Source of the DNA: Pseudomonadota bacterium
GTDB lineage: Bacteria; Pseudomonadota; Alphaproteobacteria; Micropepsales; Micropepsaceae
Direction: 5' to 3'
NCBI GenBank assembly: GCA_021817355.1
Contig: JAKAVI010000360.1
Location: 1-10,606 of the forward strand
Length of the DNA stretch: 10,606 bases
Below are positions 1 through 6,594 of this stretch, in pieces. A program made the position numbers and the translations under genes. The notes beneath the pieces were generated by a model that saw only the letters and a program-made list of their open reading frames with translations, searched no databases and was not told where the DNA came from. Every line of letters begins with the position of its first letter. The first letter of the stretch is position 1.

Positions 1-1401
1 TATGCGCGCGATCACTTCGGTCACATTCTTGCCCGTTGGAATGTGCAGGAATTCATTGGGTCCGTGCGCGTTGGAGTGAGGGCCTAAGACGCCGGTTATG
101 ACGAACTGGGTCTGCGGAAACTTGGCACCCAGCATGCCCATGAACGGGATCGAGCCACCTTCACCCATCATCGCTGCGGCCTGACCAAAGGCCGCTTCGG
201 AAGCCTGGGCAATGCTGTGCGCAAGCCAGGGGGCCAGCGGCGGCGCGTTCCAGCCGCCCTGTCCTGGTTCCTCGGCAAATTCGACCTCGGCCCCATAGGG
301 CGGATCACGTTCCAGCGCGCGCTTGAGCGCGGCCGTTGCCGCCGCGGCATCGACGGTGGGAGGTAGCCGCATCGAGAGCTTGGCGGTGGTGAAAGGACGC
401 AGCACATTGCCCGCATTCTGGGGTTCGGGAGCACCCGCCAATCCCACCGTGGACAGTGCCGGGCGCCAGGTGCGGTTGAGCACCAGCTCGGCAAGGTCCT
501 CGCCCATCGCCGTCATCCCGGGCAGGAACGGAAACTTGCTGAACACCGAAGCTCCAAGCGCGCTGGCCGCTTCGCGGGCCTGGGCGCGACGCTCCTCGGG
601 GATCTGGCAGTAAAGGGCGTCGAGCTTGATGCGGCCAGTGTCGGCCTCTTCGATGCGCTCAAGGAGGCTGCGCAGAATGCGGAAGGAGGACGGCACGATG
701 CCGGAGGCATCACCTGAATGTACGCCCTCTGAAAGCACGCGCACGGTGAGATTGCCCATCGCGATGCCGCGCAAGGAGGTGGTCAGCCACAGCCGGTCAT
801 AATCGCCACAGCCCGAATCGAGACAGACAACAAGGGCGGGTTGGCCAAGGCGCGGTGCCAGATAGTCGACATAGGCCGGAAGATCGTAGCTGCCGGATTC
901 CTCGCAGGCCTCGATCAAAATGCAGCAGGGAGCATGGGCAATGTGCTGGTCACGCAGGCCAAAAATCGCGCTCAAGGCTCCGAACATGGCATAGCCGTCA
1001 TCGGCACCGCCGCGACCATAGAGACGGTCGCCCCTGAGCTGCGGCGACCACGGCCCCAGACCCTCGGACCAGCCGGTCATCTCCGGTTGCTTGTCGAAAT
1101 GGCCATAAAGCAGTACCGGCGCCACCCGCTCAGCACCTCCGGCCCCGGGGATCTCGATGAGAATGACGGGGGTGCGTCCCTCAAGGCGCACGATCTCAAG
1201 GTGGGCCCCGTCGATGGCGCCAAGGCGCGTCTGGGCCCAGCCCGCAAGCAGCTTCACCGCCTGCTCCATATGGCCGTGCTCGCGCCAGGATGGATCAAAA
1301 TGGGGGGATTTGTTGGGAATACGGATGTAGTCGGTCAGGGCCGGGACGATCTCCTCGTCCCAACTCCGGCCGATAAAGGATTTTAGCCGCTTTCCGTCCA
1401 T
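1..1401 (-). CDS. M20-family zinc metallopeptidase (dipeptidase-like), 3' end cut by window edge
   Basis: Predicted cytoplasmic dinuclear-zinc dipeptidase or amidohydrolase of the M20/CNDP type, hydrolysing small peptides or N-acyl amino acids; the substrate cannot be told. In the window are 467 codons, open to the left edge, so only a short C-terminus should be missing. The M20 metal-site pattern is complete: YGHFDKQPE with H101, GRGGADDG with bridging D134, EACEESG with base E167 and ligand E168, CLDSG with D195, and near the end HGPNEF with H446. GVHSGD with H228 lies in the inserted lid/dimerisation domain, as expected for the family. No signal peptide is evident. The ATG at 1399-1401 is preceded by a perfect AGGAGG (1409-1414 on the complementary strand, 7-base spacing), which fixes the start. 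The gene is divergent from the chorismate mutase gene across 73 bases. Family call firm, substrate open. Confidence 0.93.
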   Translation of the reverse strand, partial: MDGKRLKSFIGRSWDEEIVPALTDYIRIPNKSPHFDPSWREHGHMEQAVKLLAGWAQTRLGAIDGAHLEIVRLEGRTPVILIEIPGAGGAERVAPVLLYGHFDKQPEMTGWSEGLGPWSPQLRGDRLYGRGGADDGYAMFGALSAIFGLRDQHIAHAPCCILIEACEESGSYDLPAYVDYLAPRLGQPALVVCLDSGCGDYDRLWLTTSLRGIAMGNLTVRVLSEGVHSGDASGIVPSSFRILRSLLERIEEADTGRIKLDALYCQIPEERRAQAREAASALGASVFSKFPFLPGMTAMGEDLAELVLNRTWRPALSTVGLAGAPEPQNAGNVLRPFTTAKLSMRLPPTVDAAAATAALKRALERDPPYGAEVEFAEEPGQGGWNAPPLAPWLAHSIAQASEAAFGQAAAMMGEGGSIPFMGMLGAKFPQTQFVITGVLGPHSNAHGPNEFLHIPTGKNVTEVIARI

Positions 1402-1474
1402 GGTGCGTCCTCCTCTTGCCCTGCTGTGCGTGGCTCCCCTATGACAGAGGCTGAGCAGAGGGAAAAGGGCCAAC

Positions 1475-1765
1475 ATGCAGAACGATCCGGAACTGCAGCG
1501 CCTGCGCGAATCCATCGACAATATCGACGCAGCGCTGATTCACTTGCTGGCCGAGCGCTTCAAATGTACGCAGGCGGTGGGCCAGCTCAAGGCTGCCCAT
1601 GGTCTGGCCGCGGCGGATCCCGAACGTGAAGCCCAGCAGATCGCCCGTTTGCGGCGGCTGGCGGAAGCCGCCAGGCTGGATCCGGATTTTGCTGAGAAAT
1701 TCCTCGGCTTTATCGTTAAGGAAGTAATCCGTCACCACGAAGCCATCCGCGGCGCTGGCCATTGA
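1475..1765 (+). CDS. Chorismate mutase, AroQ type, stand-alone
   Basis: A 96-residue all-helical protein that would convert chorismate to prephenate, the branch point to phenylalanine and tyrosine, in the cytoplasm. Its length matches a single AroQ-fold domain. Residues R11, R28, K39, D48, R51 and E52 fall at the same numbers as the active-site residues of the E. coli P-protein mutase domain (seen as RLRESIDNID, AERFKCTQAVGQLK and DPEREAQQ). At the position of the E. coli Gln88 the protein has H88 in VIRHHEAIR; that substitution is worth noting. A related isochorismate pyruvate lyase (PchB type) is possible, but E52 and the absence of siderophore genes favour mutase. A purine-rich GAGGGAAAAGGG precedes the ATG. 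The gene starts 73 bases from the divergent peptidase and ends 92 bases before the acyl-CoA dehydrogenase set, so it may not share their transcript. Confidence 0.9.
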   Translation: MQNDPELQRLRESIDNIDAALIHLLAERFKCTQAVGQLKAAHGLAAADPEREAQQIARLRRLAEAARLDPDFAEKFLGFIVKEVIRHHEAIRGAGH

Positions 1766-1815
1766 CCTGAACGTCAACTCGCCGCGCATTTGTACTCTTG
1801 CCAAGTTCGACACAA

Positions 1816-1834
1816 GGCTGACAAATTGTCGGCC
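1816..1834. promoter_or_regulatory. Imperfect palindrome upstream of the acyl-CoA dehydrogenase genes
   Basis: GGCTGACAAATTGTCGGCC is an odd-centred inverted repeat: GGC, one mismatch, GACAA, a central A, TTGTC, one mismatch, GCC. It lies 24 bases before the chosen ATG of the first acyl-CoA dehydrogenase, where a repressor site for a catabolic operon would be expected. No convincing -35/-10 pair was found around it. The operator role is inference only. Confidence 0.3.
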
Positions 1835-1846
1835 GTCCCGTTCGCC

Positions 1847-1850
1847 GGAG
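1847..1850 (+). promoter_or_regulatory. Ribosome binding site deciding the start of acyl-CoA dehydrogenase A
   Basis: GGAG ends one base before an ATG at 1852 but seven bases before a second in-frame ATG at 1858. Only the second spacing is usable. The protein from 1858 begins MDLSFSPEDEAF, a usual opening for this family, so 1858 is preferred. Confidence 0.6.
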
Positions 1851-1857
1851 CATGACC

Positions 1858-3042
1858 ATGGATCTCAGTTTTTCGCCCGAAGACGAAGCTTTCCGCCGTG
1901 AAGTGCACGAGTTCATTGCCAACAACTACCCGGAGCGCCTGAAGGGCAAGAACCGGCGTGAATTCTCCGAGCGCGAGGATTTTCTGGCCTGGCAGAAGGT
2001 TCTTTACAAAAAGGGCTGGGTTGCCCCGCTCTGGCCCAAGGACTATGGCGGCACCGGGTGGAGTATCACCCAGCGCTACATCTTCAATGAAGAATGCGCC
2101 CGCGCCGAAACCCCGCAATTGCTGGCGTTCGGCCTCTCCATGGTCGGTCCGGTGATCTATACCTTCGGCAATGAGGCACAGAAGAAACGCTTCCTGCCAC
2201 GCATATTGTCGGCGGAAGACTGGTGGTGCCAGGGCTATTCGGAGCCAGGCTCCGGCAGCGACCTGGCGAGCCTCAAGACCCGCGCGGTGCGTCAAGGCGA
2301 TCATTATATTGTCAACGGCCAGAAGACCTGGACCACGCTCGCTCAATATGCCGACTGGATCTTTTGCCTGGTGCGGACCGACCCCAATGTGAAGCAGCAG
2401 GAAGGCATTTCCTTTCTTCTGATCGACATGAAGACCCCGGGCATCACCGTCAAGCCGATCATTCTCATGGACGGTGCGCATGAGGTGAATGAGGTTTTCT
2501 TCGATAACGTCAAGGTTCCGGCAGAAAACCTGATCGGCGAAGAGAACAAGGGCTGGACCTACGCCAAGTTTCTGCTGGTCAATGAGCGCTCGGGCATCGC
2601 CGGTGTGGCCCGCTCCAAAAAGCAGATTGAACGGCTCAAGGAGATCGCAACCTCCGAAACCGTCGATGGTACGCCGCTCATCGGTACCGATGAGTTCGCG
2701 CGCAAAATTGCCGAACTCGAGATCGACCTGACCGCCCTTGAGTTTACCGAACTGCGAACCCTGGCCCAGGAAGCCAGGGGCAAACATGCCGGACCGGAAA
2801 GCTCGATCCTCAAGATCAAGGGTACCGAAGTGCAGCAGCGCATCACGGAACTTACCCTCGAAGCGGTTGGGTATTATGCCTTTCCCTACGCCCGCGCGTT
2901 CGGTGACAACGAGTTCCCGCCTGGTCCGGATTACGCCGTTGGCCAATCCGGCACATATTTCAACATGCGCAAGACCTCGATTTATGGTGGTTCCAACGAG
3001 ATCCAGCGCAACATCATCGCCAAAGCGGTGTTGGGACTTTAA
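1858..3042 (+). CDS. Acyl-CoA dehydrogenase family protein A (probable catalytic-Glu subunit)
   Basis: A 394-residue flavoprotein expected to form the trans-2,3 double bond in an acyl-CoA, the first step of beta-oxidation. The N-terminal helical domain covers about 1-120, the middle beta domain about 121-225 with QGYSEPGSGSDL (125-136) and NGQKTW (153-158), and the C-terminal helices about 235-394. The medium-chain-type catalytic Glu (YEGT) is replaced by Y376-G377-G378-S379. E243 in VNERSGIAG sits where isovaleryl- and long-chain acyl-CoA dehydrogenases carry their base. The FAD-contact motifs R-x-x-F-G and Q-x-x-GG-x-G of ordinary homotetrameric enzymes are absent. This matches the glutamate-bearing subunit of alpha2beta2 acyl-CoA dehydrogenases such as actinobacterial ChsE4. 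It is followed after 64 bases by the partner-like gene. An alternative start at 1852 would add two residues. Family certain; heteromer role inferred. Confidence 0.93.
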   Translation: MDLSFSPEDEAFRREVHEFIANNYPERLKGKNRREFSEREDFLAWQKVLYKKGWVAPLWPKDYGGTGWSITQRYIFNEECARAETPQLLAFGLSMVGPVIYTFGNEAQKKRFLPRILSAEDWWCQGYSEPGSGSDLASLKTRAVRQGDHYIVNGQKTWTTLAQYADWIFCLVRTDPNVKQQEGISFLLIDMKTPGITVKPIILMDGAHEVNEVFFDNVKVPAENLIGEENKGWTYAKFLLVNERSGIAGVARSKKQIERLKEIATSETVDGTPLIGTDEFARKIAELEIDLTALEFTELRTLAQEARGKHAGPESSILKIKGTEVQQRITELTLEAVGYYAFPYARAFGDNEFPPGPDYAVGQSGTYFNMRKTSIYGGSNEIQRNIIAKAVLGL

Positions 3043-3053
3043 TCCGCGGCCGA

Positions 3054-3072
3054 GGGGGCAGAGCTTGCCCCC
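3054..3072 (+). repeat. GC-rich hairpin between the two acyl-CoA dehydrogenase genes
   Basis: GGGGGCA, loop GAGCT, TGCCCCC gives a perfect seven-base-pair stem beginning 11 bases after the stop codon of dehydrogenase A. No T-run follows, so it is not a standard intrinsic terminator. It may be an mRNA-processing or stability hairpin that sets the ratio of the two subunits. The structure is seen; the role is inferred. Confidence 0.5.
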
Positions 3073-3094
3073 ACCCGTGTCGCCTGCCGGTTAG

Positions 3095-3106
3095 AAGAGG
3101 CCTCTT
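3095..3106. promoter_or_regulatory. 12-bp perfect palindrome containing the ribosome binding site of dehydrogenase B
   Basis: AAGAGGCCTCTT is its own reverse complement and directly abuts the ATG at 3107. Its left half, AGAGG (3096-3100), is the only good Shine-Dalgarno match, with six-base spacing. Either a DNA-binding protein or a small RNA fold here could affect translation or transcription of the gene. Chance is possible for a 12-base palindrome. Confidence 0.4.
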
Positions 3107-4240
3107 ATGGATTTTTCCTATAGCGAAGAGCAGACGCTTCTGCGCAATTCCGTCTCCAAGTTTCTCGCCGATCAATATGATTTCGAGAGCTACAAGAAAA
3201 TCTCCCGCTCCGAAGCCGGCTGGTCGCAATCGGTGTGGAAGCAGTTTGCCGAACTTGGTCTCATGGCTGCCCCCCTGCCCGAAGAATATGGCGGGCTTGG
3301 CGGCGGTGCGGTTGAAACCATGATCATCATGGAAGAATTCGGCCGGGCACTCGTGGTCGAACCCTTTGCCTCCACGGTTGTGGTTGGTGGCGGCTTTCTG
3401 CGACACGGCGGCAGCGCAGCCCAAAAAGAAAAGTGGTTCAGCAAGATCGCCGACGGCAGTACCGTCATGGCCTTCGCCTTTGCCGAGCCTGAGGGCCGTT
3501 ATAATTTTGCCGACCTTTCGACCTCAGCCAGACGCAGCGGCAGCAGCTATACGCTGAATGGCCAGAAAGCTGTGGTGCTGAACGCACCGCATGCCGATGT
3601 GCTCATCGTCAGCGCCCGCACCGCGGGTGGACGGCGCGATGCCAAGGGTGTCTCGGTATTCCTCCTCGACCGGAACGCCAAGGGCGTATCGACCCGGGAC
3701 TATCCCACCATCGATGGCCAGCGTGCCTCGGAGATCAGCTTTGACAATGTCGAACTGCCCGCAGAGGCGCTACTCGGAGTCCAGGATGAGGGGCTTGGCC
3801 TGATCGAACGGGTGACCGATGAGGCGATTGCCGCGCACACAGCAGAAGCGGCTGGGGCCATGAAGGTTCTGCTCGATACCACCGTTGAATATACCAAGAC
3901 GCGCAAGCAGTTCGGCGTGCCGATCGGCAAGTTCCAGGTGCTGCAGCACCGCATGGTTGACATGTTCATCCAGGCCGAGCAGACCACCTCCATGGCGCTG
4001 ATGGTGACGCTCAAACTCGATGAGGCCGAGAACGAACGAAAGAAGGCGGCGTCTGCAGCCAAGGTGCAGCTTGGCAAGGGTGGCCGCTTCGTCGGACAGC
4101 AGGCGGTGCAGCTTCATGGCGGCATGGGCATGACCGACGAACTCAATGTCGGCCATTACTTCAAGCGCCTGGCACTCCTCGACACCCTCTATGGCAATGT
4201 TGATCACCATCTCAAGCGCTACGCAGCGCTGGGTGACTGA
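3107..4240 (+). CDS. Acyl-CoA dehydrogenase family protein B (probable FAD-binding partner subunit)
   Basis: A 377-residue protein of the acyl-CoA dehydrogenase fold: N-terminal helices about 1-115, beta domain about 120-225 with AFAEPEGRYN and NGQKAVVL, C-terminal helices about 230-377. It keeps the FAD-contact motifs missing from its neighbour: RKQFG (266-270) and QLHGGMGMTDE (335-345). It lacks a catalytic Glu at both known positions. The YEGT site reads Y362-G363-N364-V365. The isovaleryl-type site, counted from the RKQFG arginine, is A240; E239 is one residue off and could confuse the alignment. The middle domain departs from the usual S-E-P-x-A-G-S-D pattern. The likely role is the non-catalytic subunit of an alpha2beta2 enzyme with dehydrogenase A, contributing the flavin site. 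It lies in an operon-like set, 64 bases after A and 29 bases before the crotonase. Family firm, pairing inferred. Confidence 0.93.
   Translation: MDFSYSEEQTLLRNSVSKFLADQYDFESYKKISRSEAGWSQSVWKQFAELGLMAAPLPEEYGGLGGGAVETMIIMEEFGRALVVEPFASTVVVGGGFLRHGGSAAQKEKWFSKIADGSTVMAFAFAEPEGRYNFADLSTSARRSGSSYTLNGQKAVVLNAPHADVLIVSARTAGGRRDAKGVSVFLLDRNAKGVSTRDYPTIDGQRASEISFDNVELPAEALLGVQDEGLGLIERVTDEAIAAHTAEAAGAMKVLLDTTVEYTKTRKQFGVPIGKFQVLQHRMVDMFIQAEQTTSMALMVTLKLDEAENERKKAASAAKVQLGKGGRFVGQQAVQLHGGMGMTDELNVGHYFKRLALLDTLYGNVDHHLKRYAALGD
4215..4230 (+). repeat. Short hairpin at the 3' end of acyl-CoA dehydrogenase B
   Basis: AGCGCT, loop ACGC, AGCGCT forms a perfect six-base-pair stem within the last codons of the gene, eight bases before the stop codon begins. 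There is no T-run. It could be chance in GC-rich coding sequence. Confidence 0.25.
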
Positions 4241-4269
4241 TAACTGCCCGCTTTCGCCAAGGACAATCC

Positions 4270-5067
4270 ATGTCTGCGCTGCTCTACGACAAACACGGTT
4301 CCGTGGTCCGCCTGACGATCAATCGGCCAGAGGCACGCAATCCATTGGGCGAGGAAGGTGACGGGGCACTGTTCGCCGATGCCGCGCAAAGGATCAATGA
4401 GGATCGCGAGGTACGCTGCGTGATCCTGACCGGGGCCGGTCAGGCTTTTTCGGCAGGAGGCAATCTCAAGGCGATGCGGGCACGCTCGGGCAGTTTTGCC
4501 GGGGCGCCTGTGCACATTCGCGAGCGTTATCGTGGTGGCATTCACCGTCTGGTGAAGGCGGTCTGGGGCATCGACGTTCCGGTGATCGCGGCCGTCAATG
4601 GTCCGGCGATCGGGCTGGGCAATGACGTGGCCTGTCTTGCCGATCTGCGTATCGCGGCGGACACCGCCGTGTTTGGCGCAACTTTTCTCAAAGTAGGACT
4701 GGTACCCGGTGATGGCGGGGCCTGGATCCTGCCGCGTATCATCGGCATGGCCCGTGCAGCGGAGCTCTTTTACACCGGCGATACCATCGACGCGGCCACA
4801 GCGCTGCAGTGGGGACTTGTATCGCGGGTGGTACCGGCAGCTCAGTTGATGGCGGAGGCCGAGGCTCTGGCCGCGCGCATCTGCCGCCAGCCGCCCGACG
4901 TGTTGCGTATGACCAAGCGGCTGATGCGCGAAGGACAGGGCACGAGCTTCGATACCATTATGGAGATGTCAGCGGCATTCCAGGCACTTGCCCATGTCAC
5001 CGAAGATCACGCCGAAGCCGTTGCCGCATTTTTCGACAAGCGCACACCGCAGTTCAAGGGCAGTTGA
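4270..5067 (+). CDS. Enoyl-CoA hydratase/isomerase (crotonase superfamily)
   Basis: A 265-residue crotonase-fold enzyme, the normal length for a single domain. It probably hydrates the enoyl-CoA made by the upstream dehydrogenases or shifts its double bond. Crotonase signatures are clear: INRPEARNPL (17-26), the first oxyanion-hole segment AFSAGGNLKAM (59-69), and AAVNGPAIGLGNDVACLADLRIA spanning 107-129. The two catalytic glutamates of mitochondrial hydratase are not conserved: the first site is D119 in GLGND, the second is F139, and an extra D147 sits in the LVPGDGG loop. This D/D pattern occurs in many annotated hydratases, but it leaves hydratase against isomerase undecided. AAGGA (4259-4263) gives six-base spacing to the ATG. 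It is last in the rightward set and convergent with a histidine kinase gene, 45 bases away. Confidence 0.88.
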   Translation: MSALLYDKHGSVVRLTINRPEARNPLGEEGDGALFADAAQRINEDREVRCVILTGAGQAFSAGGNLKAMRARSGSFAGAPVHIRERYRGGIHRLVKAVWGIDVPVIAAVNGPAIGLGNDVACLADLRIAADTAVFGATFLKVGLVPGDGGAWILPRIIGMARAAELFYTGDTIDAATALQWGLVSRVVPAAQLMAEAEALAARICRQPPDVLRMTKRLMREGQGTSFDTIMEMSAAFQALAHVTEDHAEAVAAFFDKRTPQFKGS

Positions 5068-5112
5068 CTGCGGTCAGCCCAATGGAATCGGGTGCACGCG
5101 CGACGCTGCGCT
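5068..5112. other. Convergent intergenic gap, no clear terminator
   Basis: Forty-five bases separate the stop codons of the crotonase gene and of the leftward membrane kinase. Only a weak four-base-pair TGAC/GTCA stem (loop TGCG) is visible at the crotonase 3' end, with no T-run in either direction. CGCTGCG (5104-5110) and CGCAGCG (5136-5142) could pair across the kinase 3' end, but that arm lies in coding sequence. Confidence 0.3.
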
Positions 5113-6594
5113 TCAGGCGCACCTGACGTCAGATACGCAGCGCTCGGCGGGCAGGATTACCGTCACCTCGGTGCCGACATCCGGCGCGCTGCTCAGGCGG
5201 ACGCTGCCACCATGGGCTTCGATCAGGCCCTTGACGATGGCAAGTCCAAGCCCCGTGCCGCGCTCGGCGGTGGTGATGTCATGACGGGACTGGCCAAAGG
5301 TCTCGAAAATGCGCTCGACATTGCTGGCGGCGATGCCGATGCCGTTATCCCTGACGCCGAAGGCGATCTTGCCATCACCCTGACGCTGGGCAAAGGCTGT
5401 CACCCGTCCACCGGCAGGCGTGAATTTGACCGAATTGGAAAGCAGATTGAGCATGATCTGCCGCAAGGCCCGGCCATCGGCACGCACCCGCGGTAATCGG
5501 GGATGGCAGGAACACTCGAGGGCCAGACCGCGGGCGGCGGCGCGGGGCTCCAGCGTTTCGATGCCATCGCGCAGCAGGGTCTGCAGATCCACCTCGTGCT
5601 CGTCCAGCTCCATGCGGCCCGCTTCGATCTTGGCAAGGTCGAGAATGTCATTGATGAGCGCGAGCAGGTGGCTGCCCGACTGCCGGATGTGGCCGGCATA
5701 TTCCATTGCCTTAACGGGCTGTTCGAGTACCCGTCCGGTTTCCAGCAGCTCGGAAAAGCCCAATATGGCATTCAGCGGCGTACGCAGCTCGTGGCTCATA
5801 TTGGCGAGAAACTGAGATTTGGCGAGACTGGCGCGCTCGGCGCGCTCGCGCGCAAAATCGGACTCTGCCTTGGCACGGGTGAGATCCAAGATCAGGTCCT
5901 GCCGCTCACCCTGCAGTGTCAGCAGCCGGCGATGTGAGCGGTACTGCGCCAGCGTGTGATCAGCCATGATAAGAATAAAGCAGGCCGACAGCAGGCTCAT
6001 GGAAGGGCTAAAATGTCCACCTATCAGCCATGGTGTCAGAAGAAGATCGAGCCCGTAGATCATCAGGCAGAGGCTGGCCATGAGCGCGTGTGGGGCATTC
6101 ATCGAGCAGGCACCGGTCATGGAAACCGCAGTCACGAGGAAGAGGACGACATTGTAGCTCTGCGTCGTGCTCTGCCACATGATCGGCAGCAGCAATGCCC
6201 ATAGCACCGTGACCACCACGGCAAGAGCTACGAAAACCTTGGCCGCGCGCGCGACCTGTCGCACCGGAGCCCCCTCAGGACAGTCGATAAGGCGCCGGCG
6301 CAAGAGCGGGGAGATAAGGCTGGCGGCACTGATCGAAAGCCACCACGCCAGAAGCTGCGACAGTGGCGCAAGTCCGAAGTAGAAGGCGACAAGAACAAGG
6401 CCGACGACCGGCATGAGCAACCACAGATTTTTCGTCGAGGCTCCTTGGATCGCGATCTGGCGGCGGACCAGATCGGCTTCGGCTGGCGTTTCCGGGGCAA
6501 GCGACATTCTGAGTTCCTGCCAAGGCGTAGTGCGCGGCGGATAGAACGGCGCCAGGTCCGTTACCAAAGAGGCAGGGTCGCAACGCGGTGTCAT
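5113..6594 (-). CDS. Membrane sensor histidine kinase 2 (six-helix sensor)
   Basis: A 493-residue inner-membrane sensor kinase. About six hydrophobic helices (roughly 56-74, 76-97, 119-140, 148-163, 169-187, 196-212) are joined by short loops with no sizeable periplasmic domain. A charged, coiled-coil-like linker (about 215-258) follows, then a HisKA domain with H268 in MSHELRTPLNAILGFSE and a HATPase domain: N383/N387 in NLLSNSVKFTP, D416-NGIG, F433 in FETFGQ, and GTGLGL from 446. All residues for autophosphorylation are present; there is no receiver domain. The ATG at 6592-6594 overlaps the TGA of kinase 1 as ATGA, suggesting translational coupling. A second in-frame ATG at 6507 (residue 30) has AGGAA six bases upstream and is a real alternative. 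The longer start is chosen because APFYPP in the extension resembles APIYRP near the N-terminus of kinase 1. The signal is unknown. Confidence 0.92.
   Translation of the reverse strand: MTPRCDPASLVTDLAPFYPPRTTPWQELRMSLAPETPAEADLVRRQIAIQGASTKNLWLLMPVVGLVLVAFYFGLAPLSQLLAWWLSISAASLISPLLRRRLIDCPEGAPVRQVARAAKVFVALAVVVTVLWALLLPIMWQSTTQSYNVVLFLVTAVSMTGACSMNAPHALMASLCLMIYGLDLLLTPWLIGGHFSPSMSLLSACFILIMADHTLAQYRSHRRLLTLQGERQDLILDLTRAKAESDFARERAERASLAKSQFLANMSHELRTPLNAILGFSELLETGRVLEQPVKAMEYAGHIRQSGSHLLALINDILDLAKIEAGRMELDEHEVDLQTLLRDGIETLEPRAAARGLALECSCHPRLPRVRADGRALRQIMLNLLSNSVKFTPAGGRVTAFAQRQGDGKIAFGVRDNGIGIAASNVERIFETFGQSRHDITTAERGTGLGLAIVKGLIEAHGGSVRLSSAPDVGTEVTVILPAERCVSDVRCA

Noticed and set aside
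841..1386. 181-codon open frame on the plus strand
   Set aside because: It is antisense to the M20 peptidase, whose metal-site motifs are intact on the other strand.
1774..2946. 390-codon open frame on the minus strand
   Set aside because: It is antisense to acyl-CoA dehydrogenase A along its whole length, has no recognisable motif, and arises from GC-rich third positions of the real gene.
5123..5132. CTGACGTCAG palindrome
   Set aside because: It lies within the last codons of kinase 2 and is most easily explained as coding sequence; no second copy was noticed.
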